Assembly (NCBI RefSeq): GCF_036057275.1
Contig: NZ_CP107945.1
Coordinates: 6,262,001-6,326,000 of the forward strand
Origin: Streptomyces sp. NBC_00390
Lineage (GTDB): Bacteria; Actinomycetota; Actinomycetes; Streptomycetales; Streptomycetaceae
Length of the DNA: 64,000 nucleotides
Direction: 5' to 3'
The notes beneath the pieces were generated by a model, which saw nothing but the letters and a program-made list of their open reading frames with translations, had not been told where the DNA came from and searched no databases. The translations under genes were made by a program, and so were the position numbers. Every line of letters begins with the position of its first letter. The first letter of the stretch is position 1. Of the stretch, positions 8,317 to 17,613 are shown piece by piece.

Positions 8317-9383
8317 GGCAGATCCTCTTCGCGGGAGCCATCGGTCTCTTCCTGACCCTGATCGGTACCCCGCTGCTGATCAAGCTGCTGGCCCGCAAGG
8401 GATACGGGCAGTTCATCCGCGACGACGGCCCGCGCAGCCACGGCAGCAAGAAGGGCACGCCCACCATGGGCGGCATCTCCTTCATCCTGGCCACGCTCGT
8501 CGCGTACGCGCTCGCCAAGGTCATCACCGGTGAGGACCCGACCTTCTCGGGTGTGCTGGTGCTGTTCCTGATGGCGGGCATGGGCCTTGTCGGCTTCCTG
8601 GACGACTACATCAAGATCGTCAAACAGCGTTCGCTCGGTCTGCGGGCCAAGGCGAAGATGGCCGGCCAGCTGATCGTCGGTATCGCCTTCGCCGTGCTGT
8701 CGCTGCAGTTCGCCGACAGCCGCCACCAGACCCCCGCCTCCACCAAGCTGTCGTTCATCACGGACTTCGGCTGGTCGATCGGCCCGGTGCTGTTCGTCAT
8801 CTGGGCGCTGTTCATGATTCTCGCGATGTCCAACGGCGTGAATCTGACCGACGGCCTGGACGGCCTGGCCACCGGCGCTTCGGTGATGGTCTTCGGCGCG
8901 TACACCTTCATCGGGCTCTGGCAGTTCCAGGAGTCCTGCGCCAACGCCGTCACGCTGACCAACCCCAACGCCTGCTTCGAGGTACGGGATCCGCTCGATC
9001 TCGCGGTCGTCGCCTCCGCCCTGATGGGCTCCTGCTTCGGCTTCCTGTGGTGGAACACCTCACCCGCCAAGATCTTCATGGGCGACACCGGTTCGCTCGC
9101 GCTCGGTGGAGCGCTCGCGGGTCTGGCGATCTGCTCCCGTACGGAACTCCTGCTGGCCCTCCTCGGCGGACTCTTCGTCCTGATCACCATGTCCGTGGTC
9201 ATTCAGGTCGGCTCGTTCAAGATGACCGGTAAGCGTGTCTTCCGGATGGCGCCGCTCCAGCACCACTTCGAACTCAAGGGGTGGTCCGAGGTCCTTGTGG
9301 TGGTCCGCTTCTGGATCATCCAGGGCATGTGCGTCATCGTGGGTCTGGGGCTCTTCTACGCAGGATGGGCAGCCGACAAGTGA
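8313..9383 (+). CDS. mraY: Phospho-MurNAc-pentapeptide transferase MraY
   Basis: Polytopic membrane enzyme that transfers phospho-MurNAc-pentapeptide to undecaprenyl phosphate, forming lipid I. It has 356 residues and about ten hydrophobic helices. Family motifs are present: FLDDYIKI with the Asp pair, NLTDGLDGLATG, FMGDTGSLALGG and the late His-rich loop QHHFELKGW. The ATG overlaps the murF stop. The last bases overlap the possible murD starts. This is also the target of several nucleoside antibiotics made by streptomycetes (general knowledge). Confidence 0.98.
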   Translation: MRQILFAGAIGLFLTLIGTPLLIKLLARKGYGQFIRDDGPRSHGSKKGTPTMGGISFILATLVAYALAKVITGEDPTFSGVLVLFLMAGMGLVGFLDDYIKIVKQRSLGLRAKAKMAGQLIVGIAFAVLSLQFADSRHQTPASTKLSFITDFGWSIGPVLFVIWALFMILAMSNGVNLTDGLDGLATGASVMVFGAYTFIGLWQFQESCANAVTLTNPNACFEVRDPLDLAVVASALMGSCFGFLWWNTSPAKIFMGDTGSLALGGALAGLAICSRTELLLALLGGLFVLITMSVVIQVGSFKMTGKRVFRMAPLQHHFELKGWSEVLVVVRFWIIQGMCVIVGLGLFYAGWAADK

Positions 9384-10798
9384 GTGACCGGGACTGGCAG
9401 GGCAAGCGGATCACCGTCGCGGGTCTCGGCGTGAGCGGCATCAGCGCCGCCCGCGCCCTGACCGGCCTCGGTGCATCGCTCACCGTCGTGGACGGCGGCG
9501 ACAGCGAGGAGCACCGCGCCCGCGCGGCCGAACTGGCCGAGCTGGGGATCACCGTGCGCCTCGGCGACGCGCAGACCCTGCCCGAGGGGACCGACCTCGT
9601 CGTCACCTCGCCCGGCTGGAAGCCGTCCAGCCCGCTCTTCGCAGCCGCTGCCCAGGCGGGTGTGGACGTCGTCGGCGATGTCGAGATCGCCTGGCGGCTG
9701 CGCGGCCCGGACGCCGCTCCGTGGCTCGCGATCACCGGTACCAACGGCAAGACGACCACGACGCGGATGCTCGCCTCGATCCTGTCGGCCGCGGGGCTGC
9801 GTACCGCCGCGATCGGCAACATCGGCACCCCGATCATCGACGTGGTCACCGGCGACGAGCCGTACGACGTGCTCGCCGTCGAACTCTCCAGCTACCAGCT
9901 GCACTGGGCGCCCTCGCTGCGCGCCCACTCCGGCGCCGTGCTCAACCTCGCACCCGACCATCTCGACTGGCACGGCTCCATGAAGGAGTACGCCGCCGAC
10001 AAGGGCCGGATCTACGAGGGCAACTCGGTCGCCTGCGTCTACAACGTCGCCGATCCCGCCACCGAGGACCTGGTGCGCGAGGCGGACGTCGAAGAGGGCT
10101 GCCGAGCCATCGGCTTCACCCTCAGCACGCCCGGCCCCTCCCAACTCGGCGTCGTGGACGGGATCCTGGTGGACCGGGCGTTCGTCGAGAACCGTCACAA
10201 GCAGGCCCAGGAACTCGCCGAGGTCACGGACATCGACCCGCCCGCCCCGCACAACATCGCCAATGCCCTTGCGGCGGCGGCGCTTGCGCGGGCGTTCGGC
10301 GTCGCACCGGCCGCGGTACGCGAGGGGCTGCGCAACTTCCGCCCTGACGCGCACCGCATCGAGCGCGTCGAGGAGGTCGCGGGCGTCACGTACATCGACG
10401 ACTCCAAGGCCACCAACACCCATGCCGCGGAAGCCTCTCTGGCCGCCTACGACCCGATCGTGTGGATCGCGGGGGGACTTGCCAAGGGCGCGACCTTCGA
10501 CGAGATCGTCGAGAAGTCCGCACCGCGGCTGCGCGGTGTGGTGCTGATCGGGGCGGACCGCGCTCTCGTCCGGGAAGCCCTCGTGCGACACGCGCCCGAA
10601 GTCCCGGTCGTCGAGCTCGACCGGACCGACACTGGGGCGATGTCCGCGGCGGTCCGCGAAGCGGCGCAGCTCGCCCGGCCGGGAGACACGGTTCTGCTGG
10701 CCCCGGCGTGCGCCTCGATGGACATGTTCGCCAACTACAACAAGCGAGGCGAGGCCTTCGCGGACGCGGTCCGCGCCCTCGCCGACGAGCGCGCCTGA
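9365..10798 (+). CDS. murD: UDP-MurNAc-L-alanine:D-glutamate ligase MurD
   Basis: Adds D-Glu to UDP-MurNAc-L-Ala; about 477 residues. The N-terminal nucleotide-binding motif AGLGVSGISAARAL, ATP loop TGTNGKTTTTRML and C-terminal DDSKATNTHA are all family signatures. Two starts compete: ATG 9365 inside the mraY end, and GTG 9380, which forms a GTGA overlap with the mraY stop and would remove five residues. Neither has a strong ribosome site, consistent with coupling to mraY. The following 68 nt before ftsW hold that gene's own ribosome site. Confidence 0.96.
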   Translation: MGSRQVSDRDWQGKRITVAGLGVSGISAARALTGLGASLTVVDGGDSEEHRARAAELAELGITVRLGDAQTLPEGTDLVVTSPGWKPSSPLFAAAAQAGVDVVGDVEIAWRLRGPDAAPWLAITGTNGKTTTTRMLASILSAAGLRTAAIGNIGTPIIDVVTGDEPYDVLAVELSSYQLHWAPSLRAHSGAVLNLAPDHLDWHGSMKEYAADKGRIYEGNSVACVYNVADPATEDLVREADVEEGCRAIGFTLSTPGPSQLGVVDGILVDRAFVENRHKQAQELAEVTDIDPPAPHNIANALAAAALARAFGVAPAAVREGLRNFRPDAHRIERVEEVAGVTYIDDSKATNTHAAEASLAAYDPIVWIAGGLAKGATFDEIVEKSAPRLRGVVLIGADRALVREALVRHAPEVPVVELDRTDTGAMSAAVREAAQLARPGDTVLLAPACASMDMFANYNKRGEAFADAVRALADERA

Positions 10799-10866
10799 CC
10801 GGCCCACCTCCGCGCCGCCCAGGATTCCCGGCAGCGCGCCAGGCACGACTGGAGGGGACAGCGACC

Positions 10867-12678
10867 ATGCCGGCCAATCCGCCCCGTCCCGGGGCATCTG
10901 CACCCGAGGCGGGCGTTCCCGACCCGGTACCGCGTCATGCGGGCACACGGCCCGTTGCGGCGCCCCGGACCGGGCGGCCGACTCCACCCGTGCCTGCTGA
11001 CTCCGTCACCGCACCGGGCGCGGCCGCGCCCGGTGAGGCCGTGCGTGAGGCCCGGGCCGGGCGCGTGCCCTCGGCTCAGCGGAACGGCCCGGTCGACGCC
11101 GGCGCCTTCGCCGACGGTGGCCTCCCGGCCAGGCATGTGCCCCAGGCGCCGGAGGCCGGGCGAACGGCCCCTCCCGGCGTGGGTCCGCACAGCGAAGCCG
11201 CGCCCCTCGCCGCCGACGGCACCACCCGGTCCAGGGGCCTGTTCCCGGCGGCTCGGCGGCGCCCCCTCGCGGGCGCCTGGAGGGCCCTCGGGGGCCTTCT
11301 CGTTCCCGTACCCGTACCTGTGCCCGCCCTCGCCGGCCCGGCCGGTGTGGCCCTGCGCGGCAGGGGCGGAGCCGCTGTGCGGCGACTGCCGGCGGCCCGG
11401 GGCGGGAACGCCTCCGGGTCCGGCGCGCCGCGGCCGCCCCGCGGCAGCGGGATCCGGCGGCTGTACGAGCAGGCGCGGCGGGCCTGGGACCGGCCGCTGA
11501 CCGCGTACTACGTGATCCTCGGCAGCAGCCTGCTGATCACCGTGCTCGGCCTGGTGATGGTCTACTCCGCCTCGATCATCAAGGCGCTCGAGCTCTCGCT
11601 GCCCGCCACGTACTTCTTCCGCAAACAGTTCCTGGCCGCCGTCATCGGTGCCGTGCTGCTGCTGCTCGCCTCCCGGATGCCCGTCAAACTGCACCGGGCG
11701 CTCTCCTATCCCCTCCTGGTGGGCGCGGTCTTCCTGATGGTCCTCGTCCAGGTCCCCGGGATAGGGCATTCGGTCAACGGCAACCAGAACTGGCTCTACC
11801 TCGGCGGCCCGTTCCAGCTCCAGCCCAGTGAGTTCGGCAAACTCGCGCTGATCCTGTGGGGCGCGGACCTGCTCGCCCGCAAGCAGGACAAGCGGCTGCT
11901 GACCCAGTGGAAGCACCTGCTCGTGCCGCTCGTCCCGGTCACGTTCCTGCTGCTCGGTCTGATCATGCTCGGCGGTGACATGGGCACCGCCATCATCCTG
12001 ACCGCGATTCTCTTCGGTCTGCTGTGGCTGGCGGGAGCCCCCACCCGCCTTTTCGCCGGCGTACTGGCCGTCGCCGCTTTCGTCGGTTTCGTACTGATCA
12101 GAACCAATGAGAACCGGATGTCGAGGCTGTTCTGCGTCGGCGCCATCGATCTCGGCCCCAAAGGCGAGTGCTGGCAGGCCGTGCACGGCATCTATGCTCT
12201 TGCCTCCGGCGGATGGTTCGGTTCCGGTCTCGGTGCAAGTGTGGAAAAATGGGGCCAACTACCCGAACCGCACACCGATTTCATCTTCGCCATCGCCGGT
12301 GAGGAACTGGGTCTGGCGGGGACTCTGTCGGTGCTCGCTCTGTTCGCGGCTCTAGGCTATGCGGGTATCCGCGTGGCCGGACGCACGGAGGACCCCTTCG
12401 TGAGGTACGCAGCGGGAGGTGTGACCACCTGGATCACGGCCCAGGCCGTGGTCAACATCGGTGCGGTGCTCGGCCTGCTGCCGATCGCCGGAGTCCCGCT
12501 GCCGCTGTTCTCCTACGGAGGATCGGCACTGCTGCCGACGATGTTCGCCGTCGGGCTGCTGATCGCCTTCGCGCGAGAGGATCCCGCCGCGAAAGCGGCC
12601 CTGGCCATGCGGAGGCCCGGGGTGAGATGGAAGACGATGAGACGGCGCGTCAAGCAGCGTCCGTCCGGAGAGCGGTGA
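10867..12678 (+). CDS. ftsW: SEDS septal glycosyltransferase FtsW with long N-terminal extension
   Basis: Polytopic peptidoglycan polymerase of the SEDS family, partner of FtsI at the septum. The membrane core starts near residue 208 (AYYVILGSSLLITVLGLVMV). It contains the family motifs GGPFQLQPSEFGKLA, PEPHTDFIFAIAGEELG and PLPLFSYGGSALLP. The first ~205 residues are Pro/Ala/Gly/Arg-rich and presumably disordered, which makes the protein (603 residues) much longer than typical FtsW. The start is supported by GGAGGGG about 10 nt upstream of ATG 10867. A shorter start further in cannot be excluded. Followed at 6 nt by murG. Confidence 0.95.
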   Translation: MPANPPRPGASAPEAGVPDPVPRHAGTRPVAAPRTGRPTPPVPADSVTAPGAAAPGEAVREARAGRVPSAQRNGPVDAGAFADGGLPARHVPQAPEAGRTAPPGVGPHSEAAPLAADGTTRSRGLFPAARRRPLAGAWRALGGLLVPVPVPVPALAGPAGVALRGRGGAAVRRLPAARGGNASGSGAPRPPRGSGIRRLYEQARRAWDRPLTAYYVILGSSLLITVLGLVMVYSASIIKALELSLPATYFFRKQFLAAVIGAVLLLLASRMPVKLHRALSYPLLVGAVFLMVLVQVPGIGHSVNGNQNWLYLGGPFQLQPSEFGKLALILWGADLLARKQDKRLLTQWKHLLVPLVPVTFLLLGLIMLGGDMGTAIILTAILFGLLWLAGAPTRLFAGVLAVAAFVGFVLIRTNENRMSRLFCVGAIDLGPKGECWQAVHGIYALASGGWFGSGLGASVEKWGQLPEPHTDFIFAIAGEELGLAGTLSVLALFAALGYAGIRVAGRTEDPFVRYAAGGVTTWITAQAVVNIGAVLGLLPIAGVPLPLFSYGGSALLPTMFAVGLLIAFAREDPAAKAALAMRRPGVRWKTMRRRVKQRPSGER

Positions 12679-12684
12679 ATTTCG

Positions 12685-13779
12685 GTGCATGTCGTACTCG
12701 CCGGTGGGGGGACCGCCGGCCACATCGAGCCCGCGCTCGCCCTCGCGGACGCACTGCGAAGGCAGGACCCGACCGTGGGTATCACGGCCCTCGGCACGGA
12801 GCGGGGCCTGGAAACCAGGCTCGTACCCGAGCGCGGCTACGAGCTGGCGCTCATCCCTGCCGTTCCGCTGCCGCGCAAGCCCACACCCGAGCTGATCACC
12901 GTCCCCGGACGGCTGCGCGGCACGATCAAGGCCGCCGAGCAGATCCTGGAGCGGACCAAGGCGGACTGTGTCGTCGGCTTCGGCGGCTATGTCGCGCTGC
13001 CCGGCTATCTGGCCGCCAAGCGCCTCGGAGTGCCGATCGTCGTCCATGAGGCCAACGCCCGCCCCGGACTCGCCAACAAGATCGGGTCGCGGTACGCCGC
13101 CGGGGTCGCCGTCGCCACTCCGGACAGCAAGCTGCGGAACGCCCGCTACATCGGCATCCCGCTGCGCCACTCCATCGCGACGCTGGACCGCGCCCGGGTG
13201 CGGCCCGAGGCACGTGCGGCCTTCGGGCTCGATCCCAACCTGCCGACGCTGCTGGTCTCAGGCGGATCGCAGGGCGCACGCCGGCTCAACGAGGTCATCC
13301 AGCAGATCGGCCCGGTGCTCCAGCAGTCCGGTATCCAGGTCCTGCACGCGGTCGGCCCGAAGAACGAACTGCCGCGCGTGGACAACATGCCCGGCATGCC
13401 GCCGTATGTCCCGGTACCGTACGTGGACCGGATGGATCTCGCGTACGCCGCGGCCGACATGATGCTGTGCCGTGCGGGCGCCATGACCGTCGCCGAACTC
13501 TCCGCAGTGGGGCTGCCCGCCGCGTACGTACCGCTGCCGATCGGCAACGGCGAACAGCGGCTGAACGCCCAGCCGGTGGTGAAGGCCGGCGGCGGACTGC
13601 TGGTCGACGACGCCGAACTCACCCCTGAGTGGGTCCAGGGCAATGTGCTTCCGGTACTTACCGATCCGCACCGGTTGTACGAGATGTCCCGCGCGGCCGC
13701 GGAGTTCGGCCGCCGGGATGCAGATGATCTGCTTGTCGGAATGGTGTACGAGGCGATTGCGGCACGCCGCAAGGCGTGA
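12685..13779 (+). CDS. murG: UDP-GlcNAc:undecaprenyl-PP-MurNAc-pentapeptide transferase MurG
   Basis: Membrane-associated GT-B glycosyltransferase converting lipid I to lipid II; 364 residues. The N-terminal glycine loop GGGTAGHIEPALA, the second loop SGGSQGARRLN and the nucleotide-sugar region GAMTVAELSAVGLPAAYVPLP are all present. The usual HEQN segment reads HEANARPGLANK, a variant I believe is seen in actinobacteria. The GTG start lies 6 nt after the ftsW stop. The stop overlaps a possible upstream GTG of ftsQ. Confidence 0.97.
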   Translation: MHVVLAGGGTAGHIEPALALADALRRQDPTVGITALGTERGLETRLVPERGYELALIPAVPLPRKPTPELITVPGRLRGTIKAAEQILERTKADCVVGFGGYVALPGYLAAKRLGVPIVVHEANARPGLANKIGSRYAAGVAVATPDSKLRNARYIGIPLRHSIATLDRARVRPEARAAFGLDPNLPTLLVSGGSQGARRLNEVIQQIGPVLQQSGIQVLHAVGPKNELPRVDNMPGMPPYVPVPYVDRMDLAYAAADMMLCRAGAMTVAELSAVGLPAAYVPLPIGNGEQRLNAQPVVKAGGGLLVDDAELTPEWVQGNVLPVLTDPHRLYEMSRAAAEFGRRDADDLLVGMVYEAIAARRKA

Positions 13780-13793
13780 GAAGGCAGGGGAGC

Positions 13794-14606
13794 GTGGCCG
13801 GACCGACCACCGCCGAACACGGTGCACACAAACCCCCGAACACCGGGGACGGTTCGGCCCGCTCGCCCCTGGGCGGGGCTCCGAGGGGCCGGCTGCGAGT
13901 GCCGGGACCGCGCTCCCTGCTGATCGCCCTCGCCGTGGCCCTGTTGGGCGCGGCGACGATCTGGGTGCTGTACGGCTCCCCTTGGCTGCGCGCCGAGCGG
14001 GTGCGGACCACCGGCACGGACGAGCTGAGTGAGCGCGAAGTGGAGGCCGTGGCCGCCGTGCCGCTCGGGACGCCCCTCATTTCCGTCGACACGGACGCCA
14101 TTGAGGCCCGGCTGCGGGACAAGCTGCCCCGGGTCGACTCGGTGGAAGCGACCCGGTCGTGGCCGCACGGAATCGATCTGAAGGTGACCGAACGGCAGCC
14201 GGTTCTGCTGTTGAAAAAGGGATCGAACTACGTCGAAGTGGACGCGAAAAGCGTCCGATTCGCGACCGTGGACCCGTTGAAGGCGCCCAAGCGCGTACCC
14301 GTGCTGGAGCTGGCGGCCGACGGCTCCCCGAGTCTGAAGCGCTTCGGGTCCGACCGGCTGGTGGCCGAGGCGGTTCGGGTCCGCGCGGATGTCCCGGCAT
14401 CCGTCGCCGCCGACACCCGGGTCATCGCCGTGCGCTCGTACGACGCCATCTCCCTGGAGTTGAGCGGGGATCGCACCGTCGTGTGGGGCAGCTCGGAGGA
14501 CGGCGCGGCGAAGGCCCGCTCACTCGTCGCGCTGATGAAAGCCGCGCCCAAGGCCCGCCACTTCGATGTGAGCGCCCCCACGGCGCCATCCGTATCGGAT
14601 AGTTGA
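13794..14606 (+). CDS. ftsQ: Cell division protein FtsQ (POTRA domain)
   Basis: Bitopic divisome protein recruiting FtsL and its partner. A short cytoplasmic Gly/Arg-rich arm is followed by a membrane helix (LLIALAVALLGAATIWVLY), then the POTRA domain (VRTTGTDELSEREV to LKVTERQPVLLL) and the FtsQ beta domain. GTG 13794 gives 270 residues and follows AGGGG. GTG 13776 overlaps the murG stop and would add six residues. It is the last gene before the ftsZ promoter region. Confidence 0.93.
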   Translation: MAGPTTAEHGAHKPPNTGDGSARSPLGGAPRGRLRVPGPRSLLIALAVALLGAATIWVLYGSPWLRAERVRTTGTDELSEREVEAVAAVPLGTPLISVDTDAIEARLRDKLPRVDSVEATRSWPHGIDLKVTERQPVLLLKKGSNYVEVDAKSVRFATVDPLKAPKRVPVLELAADGSPSLKRFGSDRLVAEAVRVRADVPASVAADTRVIAVRSYDAISLELSGDRTVVWGSSEDGAAKARSLVALMKAAPKARHFDVSAPTAPSVSDS

Positions 14607-14891
14607 CGCACATTCGTGCTGGCCAACACCCTGGTTGGTCATGGCACAGCGTGATCACATAGGGTGAAAAGAAAAACGGGAGGTTCGGCGTGTTCGTTGA
14701 ACGCGCGCCACTTGTCGACTTAGTGTCCTGTTCGGAAGAGTCCAGGGAACAGACACACTGGTAACCCTAAACTTCAGCGTTAGGGTTCGGGTCGGCAGTC
14801 AGGCTGGTCGGGCCGTCCCCATTCGACATCAGTCGTCGCAGCGCAGCCCAGCGAGGCGGCGACACGTAACTCGAGGCGAGAGGCCTTCGAC
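14607..14891 (+). promoter_or_regulatory. ftsZ promoter and leader region
   Basis: No gene fits in these 285 bp. Visible elements are: GTGATCAC (14651-14658), a BldD-like palindrome; TTGAAC (14697-14702) and TAGTGT (14721-14726) with 18 bp between, a candidate promoter; an imperfect inverted repeat GTGTCCTGTTC/GAACAGACAC (14723-14756) that includes GACAC, the core of the WhiA motif; and a perfect inverted repeat AACCCTAA/TTAGGGTT (14763-14787). In S. coelicolor ftsZ is known to have several promoters, including one induced at sporulation. Assigning individual elements here is inference. Confidence 0.6.
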
Positions 14892-16091
14892 GTGGCAGCA
14901 CCGCAGAACTACCTCGCAGTCATCAAGGTCATCGGTGTCGGCGGCGGTGGTGTCAATGCCATCAACCGAATGATCGAGGTCGGTCTCAAGGGTGTCGAGT
15001 TCATCGCGATCAACACGGACGCGCAAGCGCTGTTGATGAGCGACGCCGACGTGAAGCTCGACGTCGGCCGTGAACTCACCCGGGGCCTCGGTGCCGGAGC
15101 CAATCCGGCAGTCGGTCGCAAGGCGGCAGAGGACCACCGCGAGGAGATCGAAGAGGTCCTCAAGGGGGCCGACATGGTCTTCGTCACCGCCGGTGAAGGC
15201 GGTGGCACCGGCACCGGCGGCGCACCCGTGGTCGCGAACATCGCCCGCTCGCTGGGCGCGCTGACGATCGGCGTGGTCACCCGTCCGTTCACCTTCGAGG
15301 GCCGCAGGCGCGCGAACCAGGCGGAGGACGGCATCGCCGAGCTCCGGGAAGAGGTCGACACCCTCATCGTGATCCCCAACGACCGGCTGCTGTCCATCTC
15401 GGACCGCCAGGTCAGCGTGCTGGACGCGTTCAAGTCCGCGGACCAGGTGCTTCTGTCGGGTGTCCAGGGCATCACGGATCTCATCACGACACCCGGCCTG
15501 ATCAACCTCGACTTCGCCGACGTCAAGTCCGTGATGTCCGAGGCGGGATCGGCGCTCATGGGCATCGGCTCGGCCCGCGGTGACGACCGCGCGGTGGCCG
15601 CCGCCGAGATGGCGATCTCCTCGCCGCTGCTGGAGGCGTCCATCGACGGCGCCCGCGGTGTGCTGCTGTCCATCTCCGGTGGTTCGGACCTCGGTCTCTT
15701 CGAGATCAACGAGGCCGCCCAGCTGGTCAGCGAGGCGGCCCACCCCGAGGCGAACATCATCTTCGGCGCCGTCATCGACGACGCGCTCGGGGACGAGGTC
15801 CGGGTCACGGTCATCGCGGCCGGCTTCGACGGCGGACAGCCGCCGACCCGCCGGGAGAACGTGATCGGCTCCGCGTCGGCCAAGCGCGAGGAGCCGGCGG
15901 CCCCGTCCCGCGCCGAGAGCTCCCGTGCGTCGGGCCTCGGCTCCGTTCCGGTCCGCGAGGAGCCCGCGCTCCAGGCCGAGCCGGCCACCGCGGCGAACGA
16001 CCTCGGCCCGGGCGGATCCCCGCAGGTTCCCTCGGCCCGTCCGTACGACACCCAGGCCGAAGAGCTGGATGTCCCGGACTTCCTGAAGTGA
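14892..16091 (+). CDS. ftsZ: Cell division GTPase FtsZ
   Basis: Tubulin-like GTPase that forms the Z-ring and the ladders of Z-rings in sporulating aerial hyphae; 399 residues. The N-terminal GVGGGGVNAINRM loop, the tubulin signature GGGTGTGGAPVVA and the synergy-loop region with NLDFADVKSVM are all intact. A variable Ala/Glu-rich linker leads to the conserved C-terminal tail DVPDFLK that binds SepF and other partners. GTG start. The stop overlaps the pgeF start (GTGA). Confidence 0.99.
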   Translation: MAAPQNYLAVIKVIGVGGGGVNAINRMIEVGLKGVEFIAINTDAQALLMSDADVKLDVGRELTRGLGAGANPAVGRKAAEDHREEIEEVLKGADMVFVTAGEGGGTGTGGAPVVANIARSLGALTIGVVTRPFTFEGRRRANQAEDGIAELREEVDTLIVIPNDRLLSISDRQVSVLDAFKSADQVLLSGVQGITDLITTPGLINLDFADVKSVMSEAGSALMGIGSARGDDRAVAAAEMAISSPLLEASIDGARGVLLSISGGSDLGLFEINEAAQLVSEAAHPEANIIFGAVIDDALGDEVRVTVIAAGFDGGQPPTRRENVIGSASAKREEPAAPSRAESSRASGLGSVPVREEPALQAEPATAANDLGPGGSPQVPSARPYDTQAEELDVPDFLK

Positions 16092-16822
16092 CAGTGCAGC
16101 ACGACGCGATACACGGGAGCGGCGCGCACTTCGCCTTCACCGACCGGTGGGGCGGGGTGAGCGCCGCTCCGTACGAGGAGCTCAACCTCGGCGGAGCGGT
16201 CGGCGACGAACCGGAGGCCGTACGGGCCAACCGGACGATCGCCGCGAAGTCGCTGGACCTCGATCCCGCCGGGGTGGTGTGGATGAACCAGGTCCACGGC
16301 AACGACGTCGCCGAGGTGGACGGGCCGTGGACCACCATGGACCCCCCGGCGGTGGACGGCCTGGTCACCGCGCGACGCGGTCTCGCACTCGCCGTGCTCA
16401 CCGCGGACTGCACCCCTGTACTGCTCGCCGACCCGGTCGCGGGGGTCGTGGGTGCGGCGCACGCAGGGCGGCCCGGAATGATCGCCGGCATCGTCCCGGC
16501 GACGGTCGCGGCGATGACGTCTCTCGGAGCCGAACCGGAACGGATCGTCGCCCGCACCGGGCCGGCCGTCTGCGGTCGCTGTTACGAAGTGCCCGAGCAG
16601 ATGCGGGCAGACGTGGCCGCAGTCGAACCCGCCGCCTGGTCCGAGACCAGCTGGGGTACGCCGGCCGTCGATGTCACCGCCGGGGTGCACGCCCAGCTCG
16701 AGGCGCTCGGGGTGCGCGCCCGGCAGGCGTCGCCCGTCTGCACACTGGAATCGGAAGACCACTACTCGTACCGCCGCGACCGCACCACCGGGCGGCTCGC
16801 CGGATATGTCTGGCTGGACTGA
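16088..16822 (+). CDS. pgeF: Peptidoglycan editing factor PgeF / YlmD (polyphenol oxidase superfamily)
   Basis: DUF152-type laccase-domain protein of 244 residues. Members act as purine nucleoside enzymes, and in E. coli PgeF removes misincorporated L-Ser from UDP-MurNAc; which activity applies here is unknown. Conserved metal and active-site segments TADCTPVLLADP, GAAHAGRPGM and GPAVCGRCYEVP are visible. The start overlaps ftsZ by 4 nt, as for ylmD genes in other Gram-positive dcw clusters, which supports the name and a wall-quality role. Confidence 0.9.
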   Translation: MTVQHDAIHGSGAHFAFTDRWGGVSAAPYEELNLGGAVGDEPEAVRANRTIAAKSLDLDPAGVVWMNQVHGNDVAEVDGPWTTMDPPAVDGLVTARRGLALAVLTADCTPVLLADPVAGVVGAAHAGRPGMIAGIVPATVAAMTSLGAEPERIVARTGPAVCGRCYEVPEQMRADVAAVEPAAWSETSWGTPAVDVTAGVHAQLEALGVRARQASPVCTLESEDHYSYRRDRTTGRLAGYVWLD

Positions 16823-16827
16823 GAGAG

Positions 16828-17547
16828 ATGACGGACCGCAGAACCGAACTCGCTGCGAACCTGGCGGCGGTGGAGGAACGTATCGCCTCCGCGTGCGCGG
16901 CCGCGGGCCGCAAGCGCGAGGAGGTGACCCTGATCGTGGTCACCAAGACCTATCCCGCCGAAGATGTGCGTCTCCTCCACGAGTTGGGCGCTCGCCATGT
17001 GGCGGAGAACCGTGATCAGGACGCTGCCCCGAAGGCAGCGGCATGCGCCGATCTGGATCTCGTCTGGCACTTCGTCGGTCAGTTGCAGACCAATAAGGTC
17101 CGTTCTGTGGCGAGTTATGCCGACGTTGTGCAGTCTGTCGACCGCCTCAAGCTCGCTTCGTCACTGTCTGCTGCCGCGGTGCGAGCGGAGCGTGAACTGA
17201 GCTGCCTGATCCAGGTGGCGCTCGACGCGGAGTCGGGGGACGCCGGAGGCCGCGGTGGTGTGGCGCCGGGCGGCGTCGAGGAGTTGGCCGCGGCGATCGA
17301 CGGCTCGCCGGGGCTGCGGCTGGGCGGACTGATGACCGTCGCGCCGCTGGCCGGACCGTACGCGGGACGGCAACGGGCCGCGTTCGAGCGGCTGATGGAA
17401 ATCTCGGCAAGCCTGCGCGCGGGCCATCCTGCTGCGAACATGGTGTCAGCAGGGATGAGTGCGGACCTCGAACAGGCCGTGGCGGCAGGAGCGACACATG
17501 TGCGCGTCGGCACTGCGGTACTCGGAGTCCGACCCCGGCTCGGGTAA
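16828..17547 (+). CDS. YggS/YlmE family PLP-binding protein
   Basis: Single-domain fold-type III PLP protein (PROSC/PLPHP family) that helps keep pyridoxal phosphate and amino acid pools in balance and has no known catalytic reaction. 239 residues. The PLP lysine lies in LIVVTKTYPAEDV near residue 36. The family segments WHFVGQLQTNKVR and SAGMSADLEQAVAAGATHVRVGTAVLG are clear. ATG 16828 follows GAGAGAG. It lies 5 nt after pgeF and belongs to the ftsZ-pgeF-yggS-sepF group conserved in Gram-positives. Confidence 0.93.
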   Translation: MTDRRTELAANLAAVEERIASACAAAGRKREEVTLIVVTKTYPAEDVRLLHELGARHVAENRDQDAAPKAAACADLDLVWHFVGQLQTNKVRSVASYADVVQSVDRLKLASSLSAAAVRAERELSCLIQVALDAESGDAGGRGGVAPGGVEELAAAIDGSPGLRLGGLMTVAPLAGPYAGRQRAAFERLMEISASLRAGHPAANMVSAGMSADLEQAVAAGATHVRVGTAVLGVRPRLG

Positions 17548-17613
17548 CGTCGCGAAGCAAGTCGGACCACAGTAGAAAATATGGTCATTACCGCCCAAAA
17601 GCGGGCAGACCGT

